From contig NW_014039867.1 in assembly GCF_001186125.1 (NCBI RefSeq), forward strand, positions 4,396-29,799: 25,404 bases of DNA, read 5' to 3'. This stretch comes from Sphaeroforma arctica JP610. Its lineage: Eukaryota; Opisthokonta; Ichthyosporea; Ichthyophonida. Within the stretch, counting starts at the first letter, position 1, and each line of letters starts with the position of its first letter. Of this stretch, positions 9,853 through 18,027 are shown piece by piece. Under the pieces are notes generated by a model. The model searched no databases. It was not told the origin of the DNA and worked only from the letters and a program-made list of their open reading frames with translations. The position numbers and the translations under genes are program-made.

Positions 9853-11220
9853 ATGATGATATTGAGCTCGATCTCGACCTCGAGGGGGAGCTGGACGACG
9901 ATTTGGAAGAGACAGACACTATTCCAACACCAGAATATGGGTTTTGAGACAAGTTATGGAAACATGACATACCAGCGGACGAAGATACTACAGATACTCT
10001 TATTTGGCGCCGAGTGCTCAGAGATGTATTCCATCTGATAGACCTCATTCCAGTCAGCCGCAAGCAGGGTAGTCACTACTTATATAATCAAGCAATCAGA
10101 AACGCGATCTTTGTTGATGACCAATACAACTTCGAAAAGGGTTTAAAAGTGCTCTGGCAGAGGAGAAGAAAGCTTGAGAAAAATTTAGACAGTCTCGGCA
10201 TGAAAACCGATCTATATCTTTTCGCATCAGAGGACATATACCTGAACCTAGTAAGTTGCTCTATGAACAGGTTAAATGTGTATTGGATCTCTTTCAAGAT
10301 CATAATGATGACAACACAAGTCAGAAATTCTTTTCTATCGAGGCTCGAAAGCAGGTTAAGGCTGTATTAGATTCAATTGAGCAAGGGTATGTCTCAGACC
10401 CGCCTGGTACTACAATATATACAATATATCGAACGGACAATGACAGTCTTGATATCTATGTGTTGTCGATCACCAAGTGGCCCTGAAGGATTACATATAC
10501 GTGAGAGGTACTAAACAAAGCGATATACTAACTACAAAACTCACCATGGACCGTGCGTCCATGCATTATCATGGTCAATCCATAAGCGTCAGATAAAAAA
10601 GCATCGTAATTACAATGGAACAAGGCAGTTAATAACAGTATTGTATCCTTACTACACTGCAGATCAAGCAAGACGAATGCAAGCTAATGTTGAAGCAACG
10701 AAGGCTAAGTCTGGTATTACGGACCATGAATATGTTGCACAACAAGAAGGACTGCCCACACCCTGTGTCCGTGTGCGAATACATTCGGATATCGATGTCA
10801 CGCATGAGGTATCCATTTACACAATACCCACTGAATATTGCTGTGGAGATAACTCTTAGTATAAAGCATCTGGCACTGGGATTGGCGTTAGAAACGGATT
10901 ATCCAAAAGGAACATTGCCAAATGAACAACTCAATAAACAGGTAAGCTCCATATGCGATTGCAAGAAGCCAAATGTAGGCGAAGAACCTGCACAGTACTC
11001 CGGAGCAATGGGAAGATATATAGACAGCTACATGTCCAAGTACGGTATCGAACCTAATCTGGAAACACAGACGGCGGAAGAGTTTAGCAGTGTAATTAAC
11101 ATCGATGTGTTGTTTATTAAAGACGAAAACGCAGTAATTCACCTTGAAGAGACCATCAAAGATTTACAAGATTCCGTCTTTTGCTCTGCCACTGTCACAC
11201 GGACGTACTTCTTTTTCTAG
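9853..11220 (+). pseudogene. Decayed gene with DPPG...Y...EG-H motif region (mobile-element-like)
   Basis: Coding-like sequence runs along the + strand for about 1.4 kb and is broken several times. It opens after TTTACAG with an acidic block (ELDLDLEGELDDDLEE), then a helical part with RRVLRDVFHLIDLIPVSRKQ and a basic WQRRRKLEKN. Next comes a segment with YEQVKCVLDLFQDHN, FFSIEARKQVKAVLDSIEQG and VSDPPGTTIYTIYRTDNDSL, closely followed in a neighbouring frame by SGPEGLH. The order K/Q-rich helix, SDPPG-x3-Y, D-x-D-x-L, then (R)GT/S-x2-EG-x-H recalls a large uncharacterised family scattered in fungi and protists and thought to be carried by mobile elements; this link is from memory. Downstream are ADQARRMQANVEATKAKSG and QEGLPTPCVRVR, then a last open part ending near 11220. 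It runs convergent to the - strand remnant that follows. Function unknown. Confidence 0.4.
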
Positions 11221-12590
11221 GCGGTTTTCACACTGCATCACGTACTAAAATTGCTCTATCTCGTATGTAGTCTTGTGTTTTGAGTACATCCAGTTCCGCT
11301 TCATGATTTCTCTAGATTGATTCCGTACTCAGCAAGCTTAGAATCGGAAAACTTCTTAATATGTGGTTGGTTGATGGGCGTTTCAATGTCGCCGAACGCT
11401 TAGAAATCCTTCGTCTTGCTTCATTGATCTGAGTATAGCAATATCGGTTCCTTGCACCCATTTTCTTCTTAACTTTAGACACACAAAATTCTTCCTGCTT
11501 ACGTATTTATCCTATGAATAGTTTTGCGTAAGCGTTTGAGTCGAGTGTCCGTGGCTAGTACTGCAGAGGTATACGCAAAATTAAATGTTTTTCTGGTTGC
11601 TGCTGTCCTGGTACAATTTTTAAATTTACTTGCTCAATCTCTTCAATTCCCAACCATCTTGCAAAGCACTGTGTGTGCGTCCTGGCGTGCTCATGAGATG
11701 CCATTTCAGGAACTTGTGTGAAGGATGTGTTGTGTGCCATAGCGTTACAGTAATGATTACATGCTTCCATGCTTATTATAATATACCCGTCAGAGTAAAA
11801 TGGAACACTCTCCTGCAGATATCTAGGAAGTTGCTCAATTATGTTAGAGTGAAGTAGTACTGCTTGTGCTCAGGATTATTTTTGTTTTGTGTTTTGTTCC
11901 CCAACTTGCAGCTAGCACATATAGCTATTGTATATTACGTATTCAGTACTAGTCAAGCCCAAAGCCGTACATCGTCCTTGCTGCATAACCATTTGACTGT
12001 AAAATGTGCTCCCCATTGTTTGGACACCGAATCTTGAGTGTTGCATCCCACCAATCCGGAAGAAAGAATTACGCTTGTATGTCTTTTCGAGCTGGATTTG
12101 TTGTCATAGGTAGGACAACACAAGCTATAGCACTGAACTTTGTAATCGATCCATTCTCTGGCTTTATAACTCGAATGCCTTTTAGGTTTCATAAACCCAC
12201 GCACAATACAACTCTTCAAAGCGAATCAACTGATCATCGCGCGATGTAGCTGCAGTGATGAAACATGCCTCGAAATATTCTTCTAGCTCATCGGCTTTGT
12301 CCAAGCCGTCATTGTCAATGTCAACACTATTATTAAAATATCATCACTATATCACTATTAGTGTTAGAGTGCAATGTAGTAGACTTTAAATAAAGTGCAA
12401 ATGCATGTATTTATTTCTGACCTCACCTTTGGTTTTATACTTAAGGTGTTTGTGCTAGTCTCCAGCCGCTTGGTCTGGCCAGGGTAAAAACTCATATGGT
12501 CAGTATGAGAAACCTTATTATTTTTGCGGATCGTTCTACTGTTGCATAATCTGAGCAAGGGTAATTAGGGTATTTTTCCGGAAAAGAACC

Positions 12591-12682
12591 CACAAGCTCT
12601 CCCAACCGTTTTCTATTGATATGAGATCGATGGGCGCTCGATCTTCGGGGAAGTGTTCGAGCTGAATTTTGCGAGCACTAGT
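12591..12682. repeat. Duplicated 92-base segment, copy 1
   Basis: The 92 bases from CACAAGCTCT to GCGAGCACTAGT recur at 12868-12959 with four substitutions and no gap, about 96% identity. On the - strand both copies encode the same peptide, TSARKIQLEHFP(E/D)DRAPIDL in part, so a piece of the local coding relic was duplicated about 277 bases away. Confidence 0.95.
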
Positions 12683-12867
12683 AGCTTGTTGCAGAGCTTT
12701 ATTCCTTTGCAGATAGCACAAACGAACTTGTTGTAAATAGGAAACTCTGTGCTTCCGAGACCTTTTAACGCCTGCTGCCGCATAACCATTAGATTGTAAA
12801 TCGTGTCCGCACTCATTTGAACGCTGTGTTTTCAACGAAGTATATCACAAATGTGGTAGAAAAAGTA

Positions 12868-12959
12868 CACAAGCTCTTCCAACCGGTTTCTATTGATATG
12901 AGGTCGATGGGCGCTCGATCGTCGGGGAAGTGTTCGAGCTGAATTTTGCGAGCACTAGT
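12868..12959. repeat. Duplicated 92-base segment, copy 2
   Basis: Direct-orientation partner of 12591-12682. The sequence beyond the CACTAGT end differs at once between the copies, so the edges are sharp. Confidence 0.95.
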
Positions 12960-13020
12960 TTGCTCTACGATGACCCTCAAATATATAATTACTCGGGTTT
13001 GGGTCTGCATCGTTCGAAAT

Positions 13021-13335
13021 ATCATCAAGGTTGTCTCCATGTTTGTTTCCATTGTGTCATTGTCAACCGCCTGTGCCACTCCGATTCAATGACATCGGTT
13101 CCTTGTAAACTGTGCCACGGTACAGAACACGTAGGCTCGTAGACTCTGTTATATTAATTGTCTCGCTTGATTCAACGATCATCAAGGTCGTCTCCATGTT
13201 TTGTTTCCATTGTGTCATTGTCAACCGCCTGTGCCACTCCGATTCAATGACATCGGTTCCTTATAAACTGTGCCACGGTACAGAACACGTAGGCTCGTAG
13301 ACTCTGTTATATTAATTGTCTCGCTTGATTCAACG
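13021..13335. repeat. Tandem duplication, unit 157-158 bases, two copies
   Basis: Copy 1 (13021-13177) and copy 2 (13178-13335) both start ATCATCAAGGT(T/C)GTCTCC and end CTTGATTCAACG. They differ by one substitution near the start, a single-base length change in the T run after CTCCATG, and one substitution in CCTT(G/A)TAAACTG. The unit is followed by ATC, the first bases of a further copy, then diverges. The near identity makes this a much more recent event than the decay around it. Confidence 0.95.
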
Positions 13336-13550
13336 ATCTTGTCTAATTGACTCTCACGATCGCTAGCTGCCAACTCGAGGGCCTCACATTCGAGTGTTTT
13401 TCTATGGGCAGCAGCTGCTGCTACCCATGTTTCATAATCACACTGCATTTGCAGCCTGCAATTCACGGTGCACTTCTTGAATATTTAGGCAATTGTCGGC
13501 GGCTGTTGCTAGCTGCGTTTGTTGCGCCAGGAGATACCATGATGAATTAG

Positions 13551-13926
13551 ACTAGAGTCATGTAAATATATATTTATATTGGTACGAGAGCGTTGAAAAT
13601 TTCAATTTATGTGTGTGTGGTTATTGAATTTTGTATTTCGTAAAAGCCTACATGAATACTCAGAACTTTCACCTTGGAAATTGTCAGTACTGTGTAGACT
13701 ACTCCGGTCTCCAGCTAAAGGTCAAACCAAAGGAGGAGTCTACCATACTGTGTGACGTATACTTACATTACCGGCCCTAAGCCAATTATTATGAACAAGT
13801 GTGGGGTCAGTCCGTCTCCAATTTCTGAGGTTTGCATTTTTGTCCTTAGGGGTTCGTAACCCTGCGGAAGTTTGGTACTAAACTGGGGCACCTTTATAAG
13901 TTGAAAAAAAAACCATATAGAAGTGA
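13551..13926. other. No supported gene
   Basis: AT-rich start (TATATATTTATATT) followed by mixed sequence without long open frames on either strand. A poly-A run at 13904-13912 lies just before the THAP-like segment. Nothing further could be supported. Confidence 0.5.
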
Positions 13927-14106
13927 CACGCACCATATTTTTATCGCCATAAAGAGGGTGTTAGAACTCTCCATCGCGTCCCAATAAGAAAGAGAACGTG
14001 GGATCGTGCTTTGAAAGATCGTGTTGATAAGCTGGCATCGATGAGAATATGTTCCCGCCACTTTCGGAAGTCGGAAAGGGCTGATCTTAAAAAGGGGAGA
14101 AGGTGA
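13927..14106 (+). CDS. THAP-like zinc-finger segment (partial)
   Basis: A 59-codon open frame reads YRHKEGVRTLHRVPIRKRTW, then DRALKDRVDKLASMRICSRH and F, and ends in a basic RKSERADLKKGRR. THAP domains are DNA-binding C2CH zinc fingers with the pattern C-x2-4-C ... LHRFP ... W ... RVCSxHF. Here GVRTLHRVP, RKRTW and RICSRHF occur in the right order and spacing and supply the second Cys-x2-His half of the zinc site. The first cysteine pair is not visible in this frame, and there is no ATG before residue 39, so this is an exon or a relic rather than a full gene. THAP fingers occur in host transcription factors and in P-element-type DNA transposases. A Pro/Glu-rich frame overlaps its end. Confidence 0.6.
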   Translation, partial: HAPYFYRHKEGVRTLHRVPIRKRTWDRALKDRVDKLASMRICSRHFRKSERADLKKGRR

Positions 14107-14269
14107 ACCTGAGTCTGAACCTAAACCTGAACCTGATTCAAAAGCGCATGGGCCGAAGGTTATGACAGTTGTTCTTGACCAACAAAAAAAGCAGCTCGAA
14201 CCTAAAGCAGTAGATACTCAAGGAAGACAGCAGATCTCGCAATCTTCCCTAGACCAGCAGATCTTGTAA
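14045..14269 (+). CDS. Pro/Glu- and Gln-rich open frame overlapping the THAP-like segment
   Basis: A stop-free frame of 74 codons in a different frame from the THAP-like one. It contains GEGEPESEPKPEPDSKAHGP, then KVMTVVLDQQKKQLEPKAVD and a Gln/Ser-rich end (QQISQSSLDQQIL). The (E/K)P repeat comes from a short AACCTGA-type DNA repeat at 14104-14137. THAP proteins often carry such disordered linkers after the finger, so the two may belong together, but that is inference. The low complexity allows a chance origin too. Confidence 0.35.
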   Translation, partial: EYVPATFGSRKGLILKRGEGEPESEPKPEPDSKAHGPKVMTVVLDQQKKQLEPKAVDTQGRQQISQSSLDQQIL

Positions 14270-14302
14270 TCTCCCCTAGTTATTTTACCAGCTGTCGCTA
14301 GC

Positions 14303-14767
14303 ATGCCAGCAGTCGATATCATGGCCGTACCACGGCTATTCACAGGAGGCAACAGCCGTACTCAACAAGATATCGACCTTGCTCGTATCTTTAAAATCAG
14401 TATGTTAGGAAATCGAGTATTAAGCATGCCCGAAAGTGTTGATAATTTGAGCGACCTTGTTTGTTGCCATTTGGAATATAGTAACGATAGTAAGACCCAG
14501 AATGATGGTTGGGCACTGACTTCCAGCGACTACGGCACCAATATGATAATCTCTCGGCCTGTATACTTTGAAGAAGGTACCAAATCATCCTTGCAGACGG
14601 TAGACGTTGTTTGTATGAGAGGGACTTTCAACTTGACATATCGGACAATTCTGCCGGGTCTGGAACTTGTAGACGCCAACACATTCATATCGGACAATTC
14701 TGCCAGGTCTGAAACTTGTGGACGCCAACGCTTTCACGCAACAAGTGATAGTACACAAACGCTATAA
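14303..14767 (+). CDS. Unassigned open frame, 154 codons
   Basis: Starts at an ATG (MPAVDIMAVPRLFTGGNSRT) and has balanced, protein-like composition, including a DLARIFKISMLGNRVLSMPE helix-like part, VCCHLEYSNDSKTQND and GTNMIISRPVYFEEGTKSS. It lies 33 bases after the preceding Gln-rich frame on the same strand and converges on the - strand cluster to its right. A 49-base direct tandem duplication lies within its 3' part. I do not recognise the family; no signal peptide or membrane segment is apparent. An opposite-strand frame at 14397-14588 is its shadow. Confidence 0.45.
   Translation: MPAVDIMAVPRLFTGGNSRTQQDIDLARIFKISMLGNRVLSMPESVDNLSDLVCCHLEYSNDSKTQNDGWALTSSDYGTNMIISRPVYFEEGTKSSLQTVDVVCMRGTFNLTYRTILPGLELVDANTFISDNSARSETCGRQRFHATSDSTQTL
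14637..14734. repeat. Tandem duplication, unit 49 bases, two copies
   Basis: CATATCGGACAATTCTGCC starts at 14637 and again at 14686. The two 49-base copies differ at only a few positions (GGGTCTGGAAC / AGGTCTGAAAC, GTAGACG / GTGGACG, CAACACA / CAACGCT). Confidence 0.9.
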
Positions 14768-14849
14768 TATATATATTTTCACGTGTCGGAACTCTGAAGC
14801 GATTTCTACTAGTGTCATGAGTGGCCTCAAATGGCAGTGGCGACAAATA

Positions 14850-15011
14850 TCTACGAAACCCGCTGTATCTACGAAGCCCGCTGTATCTACGAAGCCCGCT
14901 ATATCTACGAAGCCCGCTGTATCTACGAAGTCCACCATGTCTACGAAGCCCCCCGTGTCTACGAAGCGCACCTTGCCTACAAAGTGCACTATATCTACGA
15001 AGTCCACAACC
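14850..15011. repeat. 18-base minisatellite, nine copies
   Basis: Nine units of TCTACGAAGCCCGCTGTA, the first four nearly identical and the later ones diverging (TCTACGAAGTCCACCATG, TCTACGAAGCGCACCTTG). Because 18 is a multiple of three, every frame becomes a hexapeptide repeat: STKPAV, YEARCI and LRSPLY on the + strand, and FVDTAG on the - strand. All of these are open, so frame length is not evidence of a gene here. Immediately upstream is AATGGCAGTGGCGACAAATA. Confidence 0.95.
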
Positions 15012-15260
15012 ATATTTATGAGCAGTTTGGCAACAAGGCTATTTATGGGAGAATAAAGTATACATGTAAACATTTATGATAAATTGTCTTCTCTTGCTCT
15101 CTTCGCCGCTGCTTCATCTTCATTTGCCTCACGTTTGAGGCCTTTAGCATTGGCCTTTTCATTTGTATATGCATGTAAAACATCGAAGTGATTACTCGCG
15201 TGTAAACTAGCTAGTCTGGCAGCAAATAGTTTTGGTTTGGTCAAAACTGTGTGGTTAGGG
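15012..15260. other. Spacer without a supported gene
   Basis: Separates the 18-base minisatellite from the end of the last - strand frame. It contains a CT-rich stretch (TCTTCTCTTGCTCTCTTCG) near 15090. No recognisable RNA or terminal repeat. Confidence 0.4.
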
Positions 15261-15650
15261 TCATGATGAATTAGAAATTGATGCCCTGTATAATTCTGTG
15301 CGAATCTGGTTTGTGCAGCCGTCGATTATCTGATACACTGATACATACTTGGTATTATAGTCTCGCGGGGTGATGTTTAAACCTTCACTCCAGCCTCGCT
15401 GACCTGCTAAGGCAAAATAGTCGTCTACTGAAATACGCCCGTCCTGGGCTAGGAATAATAGCTCTCGGATCTTTGAGGCTGTGGCCTTTTCAGGTAAATC
15501 AATTCCTAGCTCCGTACCCAAAGCGATCAGTATTTGTCTATTACTAATTGTTTTGTAGTCTACAAATTTGTCTGATATGGCACCGAGGTTTTCGTCAAAC
15601 CTTTTCATCCTCAAGATAAGGTCAGACTTGGACCCTGTGCTGTACAACAC
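15261..15650 (-). pseudogene. - strand frame of the relic cluster with a SAP-like start
   Basis: The 129-residue frame starts MLYSTGSKSDLILRMKRFDE. TGSKSDLILRM fits the second half of a SAP motif (G-x-K-x-E/D-L-x2-R-L), a short helix-turn-helix-like DNA-binding fold. Sequence just upstream on the same strand has KLIALGV, like the first SAP helix (L-x2-L-G), in another frame. The rest, including NRQILIALGTELGIDLPEKA and KIRELLFLAQDGRISVDDYF, looks like an all-helical domain that I cannot assign. It is the last member of a tandem - strand series and lies 16 bases after the previous frame. The series as a whole is decayed. Confidence 0.4.
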
Positions 15651-15666
15651 CTAATGCGATCAGCTT

Positions 15667-16175
15667 CTATTGCAAGCCGGTTTTGCTACAAGCAGCATAT
15701 ATACATAGCAATACTTCCATGTCCTTAATAGATCCTAGTATTGTAAACATCGATTGTATTTGTTTGTGATCCGGTAATAAAGCTGGGTGTAGACTTGTTC
15801 GACCGTCTTCTCGCAAAGACGTGAGCCATATCTCTCGTAGCTCGGCAAATGTATATCGACATCCTGTTATGCCTCCAACGTACTTCTCGTGTGCTTTAAA
15901 TCGTACGATGTCATCGGTAGCCATAAAACCACCTTTACAATGTGCCCACCCTTCTGATTCATTTGTGTTTGCTTCCGTTTCATTTCCGATGCATATGGGA
16001 GCTGCATAACGGATATAGGTCTGACATACATCTTACACTTGGGATCCAGTAACAATTGAATGCCCTTCTGCAAAGCTATCGATATCTGGTCCTTAGGCAT
16101 TCTGCTGCCAACACACTTATGATTGTCAGGATCTGATTTTTCTTCGGATAGAACACCTTTGGACAAATATAGCAT
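15667..16175 (-). pseudogene. - strand coding relic, middle of the cluster
   Basis: Two overlapping - strand frames with protein-like composition cover this stretch. The upstream one contains CVGSRMPKDQISIALQKGIQ and CKMYVRPISVMQ. The downstream one contains WAHCKGGFMATDDIVRFKAH, EKYVGGITGCRYTFAELREI and WLTSLREDGRTSLHPALLPD, with a hydrophobic MEVLLCIYAACSKTG end. Further upstream a short FPCYICPKVF string resembles the start of a C2H2 finger. The region is broken, and I do not assign it to a family. It lies in the same direction as its neighbours on both sides. Confidence 0.4.
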
Positions 16176-16384
16176 GGAAACAGTCCAGCATTCTCATCCT
16201 CTTCTTTATCTTCTTATTTTTTTTTTGTACATGGTTTGCTTTCTAATTGCTTAATACACTGGCATCATTGTACTCCCCTCGAGCAAGAAGTTCATCCACG
16301 CGCGAAGCTCTCCCAGGATTCAGAGTGAAGACACAGCTAGTGAATGAGCACGCATGTTTGTTGTGTATCCCTGTTCTGCTGGCT

Positions 16385-16930
16385 CTATACGCTTGTATCC
16401 TGATTTATATTTGTCAGTACTATACTCGACTTGTCAGCTCTATATATTTTGCAATAGTATACATTGCCGTCAGCGTAATATACAACAAGCCCCGATCCGA
16501 CGCTATCAAGACCACTGTCTTCTTCTGCATCATCTTCTATATCGAGTACATTGTCTTTATCATCATCTGCGGTAGCCACGTCCTTAATGCACGATAGTAT
16601 AGTTTTTGTGTCTATGATCATTCCAGCAGTGTTATTGAACATTTGCCATGGCATCATCATGTTACTTTGGTTTAGTGCTGAGGTTTTAACTGACTTGGGA
16701 GTCGAAGCATTTTGGTCACGGATATCCTTCCCGCATCCAGGTTCGTTGTGAACGTATCCAATCAGCAATCCACGGGACTTGCATATATGGGGCAGCGCCA
16801 ATGTCGTTTTGGTACTGACATAATTGCTGCTCCAATCACATTGCATGGGCTTTAGGGTCAATCTGAGATCTGATTCCCTGCCCAGACAATTAAAATCATC
16901 GTTTATATAGGTTGTAGGAAGTCTAATCAT
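16385..16930 (-). pseudogene. - strand open frame of the relic cluster, 181 codons
   Basis: Starts at ATG with MIRLPTTYINDDFNCLGRES and has normal protein composition: LALPHICKSRGLLIGYVHNE, a Met/Asn-rich middle (NQSNMMMPWQMFNNTAGMII), then a strongly acidic block DDDKDNVLDIEDDAEEDSGL and a Val/Tyr-rich end (GLVVYYADGNVYYCKIYRAD). The gap to the preceding frame is only 63 bases and contains ATTTTTATTTTTATTGAAAG on the coding strand, an AT-rich string that could be a promoter. This frame looks intact in itself, but its neighbours are decayed. Family unknown. Confidence 0.45.
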
Positions 16931-16993
16931 AATTTTTCAATCCCTCAGTTGTCTCGAGTAATCTTTCAATAAAAATAAAAATATTCGAACAGT

Positions 16994-18027
16994 CTAAGCA
17001 TTCACTGTCATGTTCACGTAAACAACCACTCGCAAATTGCAGGCCTGATGATATACAGTGTGCACTAACTCCGCCACATTCACTGCGCTTGAGATGTTGT
17101 TTATGAACTTAAATATGCTTATCAGTGCTTTCATGTCTCTACATACTGGACAGGTTTTTAAGTTCCTCCCTTCGATCTTGAACTTCTGTATGTGCCTTTC
17201 GATATATACCCCTTTGATCAATATTTCCAGTTTCTCAATAAGGTCATATAAATAACGCCTTTCCACGTGGTCCACTCCATTCAGCGTCTTATCTTCTTCA
17301 CCGGTAAGTTCGCGGGCTATTATCAAAAAGTATAAACGAGACATTGCCTGTTCCTCGTTCTGTCTGCAAGTTTGGAGGTATTGTCGAAACAACGTTTCTA
17401 GTGGCGGTTTTCGTATCACCTTAGGCACATCTACTAACCCATCTCTGCCCGCGATGTTCTTCCTGGCAAAAGCCACCAATTGCACATTGGCGTCGCTGAG
17501 AATGAACCCCACAGCGGTGTGTGCGAGCTCTTCGCACCTCATGTTTTGGTGTGTTTGTCGGTTTAAGTTTTTGACTTCTGACTTTATCCTTGTCATATCA
17601 TTTCTGGCACGTCTATACTGTCTTTCATTAAGGCACGCCAATTGAAATTTTGTTCGTTTTAAAGTTGAGGTTATCTTACGCTTATCTAACAGTCCTTTTT
17701 CATGTTTGTGTAGCACGTAAGCAAAACTTGGATCCTGCTTTCTATTTTTACCCTGTTTTCAATTGTCACCCGGCTCTTCACTATCACCCTGCTCCCCATC
17801 TTCACTTCATTCCTTCGAACTATCGTAACTACTTGTACTGCTGTGACTCTCTTCATTTGTATGCTTTTTAACGCGAGATACCGGTCTCGCAAACTGAGAG
17901 AGCACAGCTAATCCTACCCTCAACGCCTCTCCGTCATAACCCTTCAAGTAGTCATAGACTGTTGTAAACTGTTGTATGTACGCCTTTTCTGTGCGATTAA
18001 GCGCGTTGATGATGAGCCCTGATCATC
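16994..18027 (-). pseudogene. First gene of the - strand cluster, cut by the LTR element
   Basis: The main part is a 240-residue helical frame with a basic coiled-coil-like start (EKGLLDKRKITSTLKRTKFQ, RRARNDMTRIKSEVKNLNRQ), EELAHTAVGFILSDANVQLV, YLQTCRQNEEQAMSRLYFLI and a CPVC pair near the C-terminal third. Upstream on the same strand coding-like sequence continues through a Ser/Glu-rich linker (KKHTNEESHSSTSSYDSSKE) and a helical part (NALNRTEKAYIQQFTTVYDY, GEALRVGLAVLSQFARPVSR) right up to the left LTR edge at 18028. The gene therefore extended further, and the retrotransposon inserted into it. The region is broken more than once. I do not assign the family; virus-like or transposon origin is possible, and a host gene is not excluded. 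Confidence 0.45.

Larger units (their letters stand above)
11225..13550 (-). pseudogene. Decayed - strand gene region, coding-like in pieces
   Basis: The - strand carries a string of protein-like pieces across this region, broken many times. In transcription order they include a coiled-coil-like part (LAQQTQLATAADNCLNIQEV; ETWVAAAAAHRKTLECEALE; SDRESQLDKIVESSETIN) near 13220-13550, duplicated pieces ARKIQLEHFP(E/D)DRAPI near 12620-12950, CGHDLQSNGYAA at about 12790, DIDNDGLDKADELEEYFEAC near 12300, a second NGYAA-containing piece near 12000, a His/Cys-containing MEACNHYCNAMAHNTSFTQV near 11740, and YGINLEK then HEAELDVLKTQDYIRDRA near 11240-11330. The C-x2-C/H then LQSNGY string may be a zinc-binding motif seen near the N-terminus of the same uncharacterised family suggested for the 9853-11220 relic. 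The family is not assigned, and some pieces could be exons rather than relics. Confidence 0.35.

Noticed and set aside
9806-10063. - strand frame rich in Ser (SSKSSSSSPSRSRSSSISSS)
   Set aside because: It is the antisense of the acidic GAT/GAC/GAG run on the + strand, which has better coding continuity downstream.
12190-12320. EF-hand-like DIDNDGLDKADE on the - strand
   Set aside because: The D-x-D-x-DG loop is there, but the usual hydrophobic residue at position 8 is Asp and no paired hand is seen; it could be chance.
14821-15079. Repeat proteins in several frames (STKPAV, YEARCI, LRSPLY, FVDTAG)
   Set aside because: All come from one 18-base minisatellite that is open in several frames; none can be preferred.
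16247-16751. + strand frames opposite the - strand cluster
   Set aside because: Shadows of the - strand 181-codon frame; no independent motifs beyond generic hydrophobic runs.
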